Assembly (NCBI GenBank): GCA_031552355.1
Contig: JAVBMO010000162.1
Span: 1-7,178 of the forward strand
Source: JAVBMO01 sp031552355
GTDB lineage: Bacteria; Bacteroidota; Bacteroidia; Bacteroidales; P3
Length of the DNA stretch: 7,178 bases
Direction: 5' to 3'
Notes under the pieces: generated by a model
What the model was told of the DNA's origin: nothing
Seen by the model: only the letters and a program-made list of their open reading frames with translations
Database searches by the model: none
Made by a program: the position numbers and the translations under genes
Shown here: piece by piece, positions 6,596 through 7,178 of the stretch
Numbering within the stretch: position 1 is the stretch's first letter
How the letters are laid out: each line of letters starts with the position of its first letter

Positions 6596-7178
6596 TTAAG
6601 GAATTTTCTCCAACAACAATTCTATATTTTTGTAGGTATTTTTTTTCACTTCACGAAAATGTTGTTTCGAAAGCCAGCAAACGTCCGTAATTTGTTCCTC
6701 TGCCTGGGGAATCAATTCTTGAGACGAAGTTGAAATCATATTGAACCAGTAGGTCTTTTTCAAAATGGGCATTTCATTTTCGAAATAAATATGAAAGGTT
6801 TCGGCAAAAAAATCTTTTAATCCCAAATCCGACAAACCACATTCTTCATGAACTTCCCTCAGGGCAGCCTGTTCAGGATTTTCGCCTTCGTCTATTTTTC
6901 CTTTTGGGAAATCCCATTTCCCACGCCGGAAAATAAACAAATACGCCCCTTTTTCATTTTGTACCAATCCTCCTGCGGCTTCCACCAATTTAAAATAATT
7001 CATAAATTGTTCTAACAAAAAATCCTTATCTTTGCCGCAAATTATATCAATATTTTTGCTCAAAAGTTTCTCAAAAAGAACAGGAAAATTGATTTTTTCA
7101 CCCTGCAAAACATCTTTTTCAGAACAAGATATTTTGCCGAAGGAAGGTTCTACAGTGAAGCTAAGAGCTTGTTTTTTA
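6596..7178 (-). CDS. Nudix hydrolase, Bacteroidota type (5' end beyond right window edge)
   Basis: The frame is open from the stop at 6596-6598 to the right edge, giving at least 194 residues. A perfect Nudix box (GX5EX7REUXEEXGU) lies at 6833-6901: GKIDEGE, seven residues, then REVHEECGL. It is preceded by FRRGKWDFPKGK and by EAAGGLV, where the Nudix fold begins. Such enzymes hydrolyse nucleoside diphosphate-linked compounds with Mg2+ held by the REVHEE glutamates; the substrate cannot be told here. A TTG at 7108 is the only start-type codon near the N-terminus that would give a 170-residue protein. I consider it unlikely, because the 23 codons before it are open and protein-like (ALSFTVEPSFGK...), and Bacteroidota relatives have about 70 residues before EAAGGLV. 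The true ATG is therefore probably just outside the window. The function of the N-terminal extension is unknown. Confidence 0.88.
   Translation of the reverse strand, partial: KKQALSFTVEPSFGKISCSEKDVLQGEKINFPVLFEKLLSKNIDIICGKDKDFLLEQFMNYFKLVEAAGGLVQNEKGAYLFIFRRGKWDFPKGKIDEGENPEQAALREVHEECGLSDLGLKDFFAETFHIYFENEMPILKKTYWFNMISTSSQELIPQAEEQITDVCWLSKQHFREVKKNTYKNIELLLEKIP

Noticed and set aside
6584..6600. A-run with AAAAGCTTTT palindrome at the Nudix stop codon, as a terminator
   Set aside because: The palindrome has no loop, is all A/T except its centre and overlaps the stop codon, so it cannot form a normal terminator hairpin.
1..7178. Search by eye for CRISPR arrays, tRNA genes, transposases, toxin-antitoxin or phage-defence genes
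   Set aside because: None seen. Every coding stretch is explained by envelope, sugar-nucleotide or Nudix genes, and no regularly spaced direct repeats occur.

Overview
The window looks like a chromosomal envelope-biogenesis region of a Bacteroidota bacterium, probably of the Bacteroidales/Marinilabiliales type. Four things point there: a TamL-type lipoprotein barrel, a Bacteroidota-style Nudix protein, promoter elements of the TAnnTTTG class, and A-rich leaders without clear Shine-Dalgarno sequences. All seven genes lie on the minus strand, so transcription runs from the right edge of the window to the left. No rRNA, tRNA, CRISPR array, transposase or phage gene is visible. No stretch longer than 160 bases lacks a gene.

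From right to left, the first gene is a Nudix hydrolase whose reading frame runs off the right edge. After 148 bp comes an uncharacterised 262-residue secreted protein that is probably an outer-membrane barrel, with a plausible promoter just before it. A 160-bp AT-rich spacer follows. It carries an inverted-repeat element of about 136 bp with an internal hairpin. Next are waaA (Kdo transferase, the first sugar addition to lipid A) and, 10 bp later, tamL (BamA/TamA-superfamily outer-membrane lipoprotein). These two are almost certainly one transcription unit.

A 118-bp, very AT-rich spacer with a good Bacteroidota promoter separates tamL from a tight sugar-nucleotide operon: rfbA (glucose-1-phosphate thymidylyltransferase), rfbF (glucose-1-phosphate cytidylyltransferase) and the first 41 codons of rfbG (CDP-glucose 4,6-dehydratase), which runs off the left edge. 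RfbF and RfbG are consecutive steps to CDP-4-keto-6-deoxyglucose, the precursor of 3,6-dideoxyhexoses. RfbA opens the dTDP-sugar route (rhamnose and relatives).

Together the genes suggest a lipopolysaccharide and outer-membrane assembly neighbourhood. Conserved inner-core and OM-assembly genes (waaA, tamL) meet the start of a surface-polysaccharide locus at about 1780-1897. I see no clearly new multi-gene system. The points most worth checking are the intergenic inverted-repeat element, the unnamed barrel family, the true starts of tamL and the Nudix gene, and the pairing of two competing glucose-1-phosphate nucleotidyltransferases.
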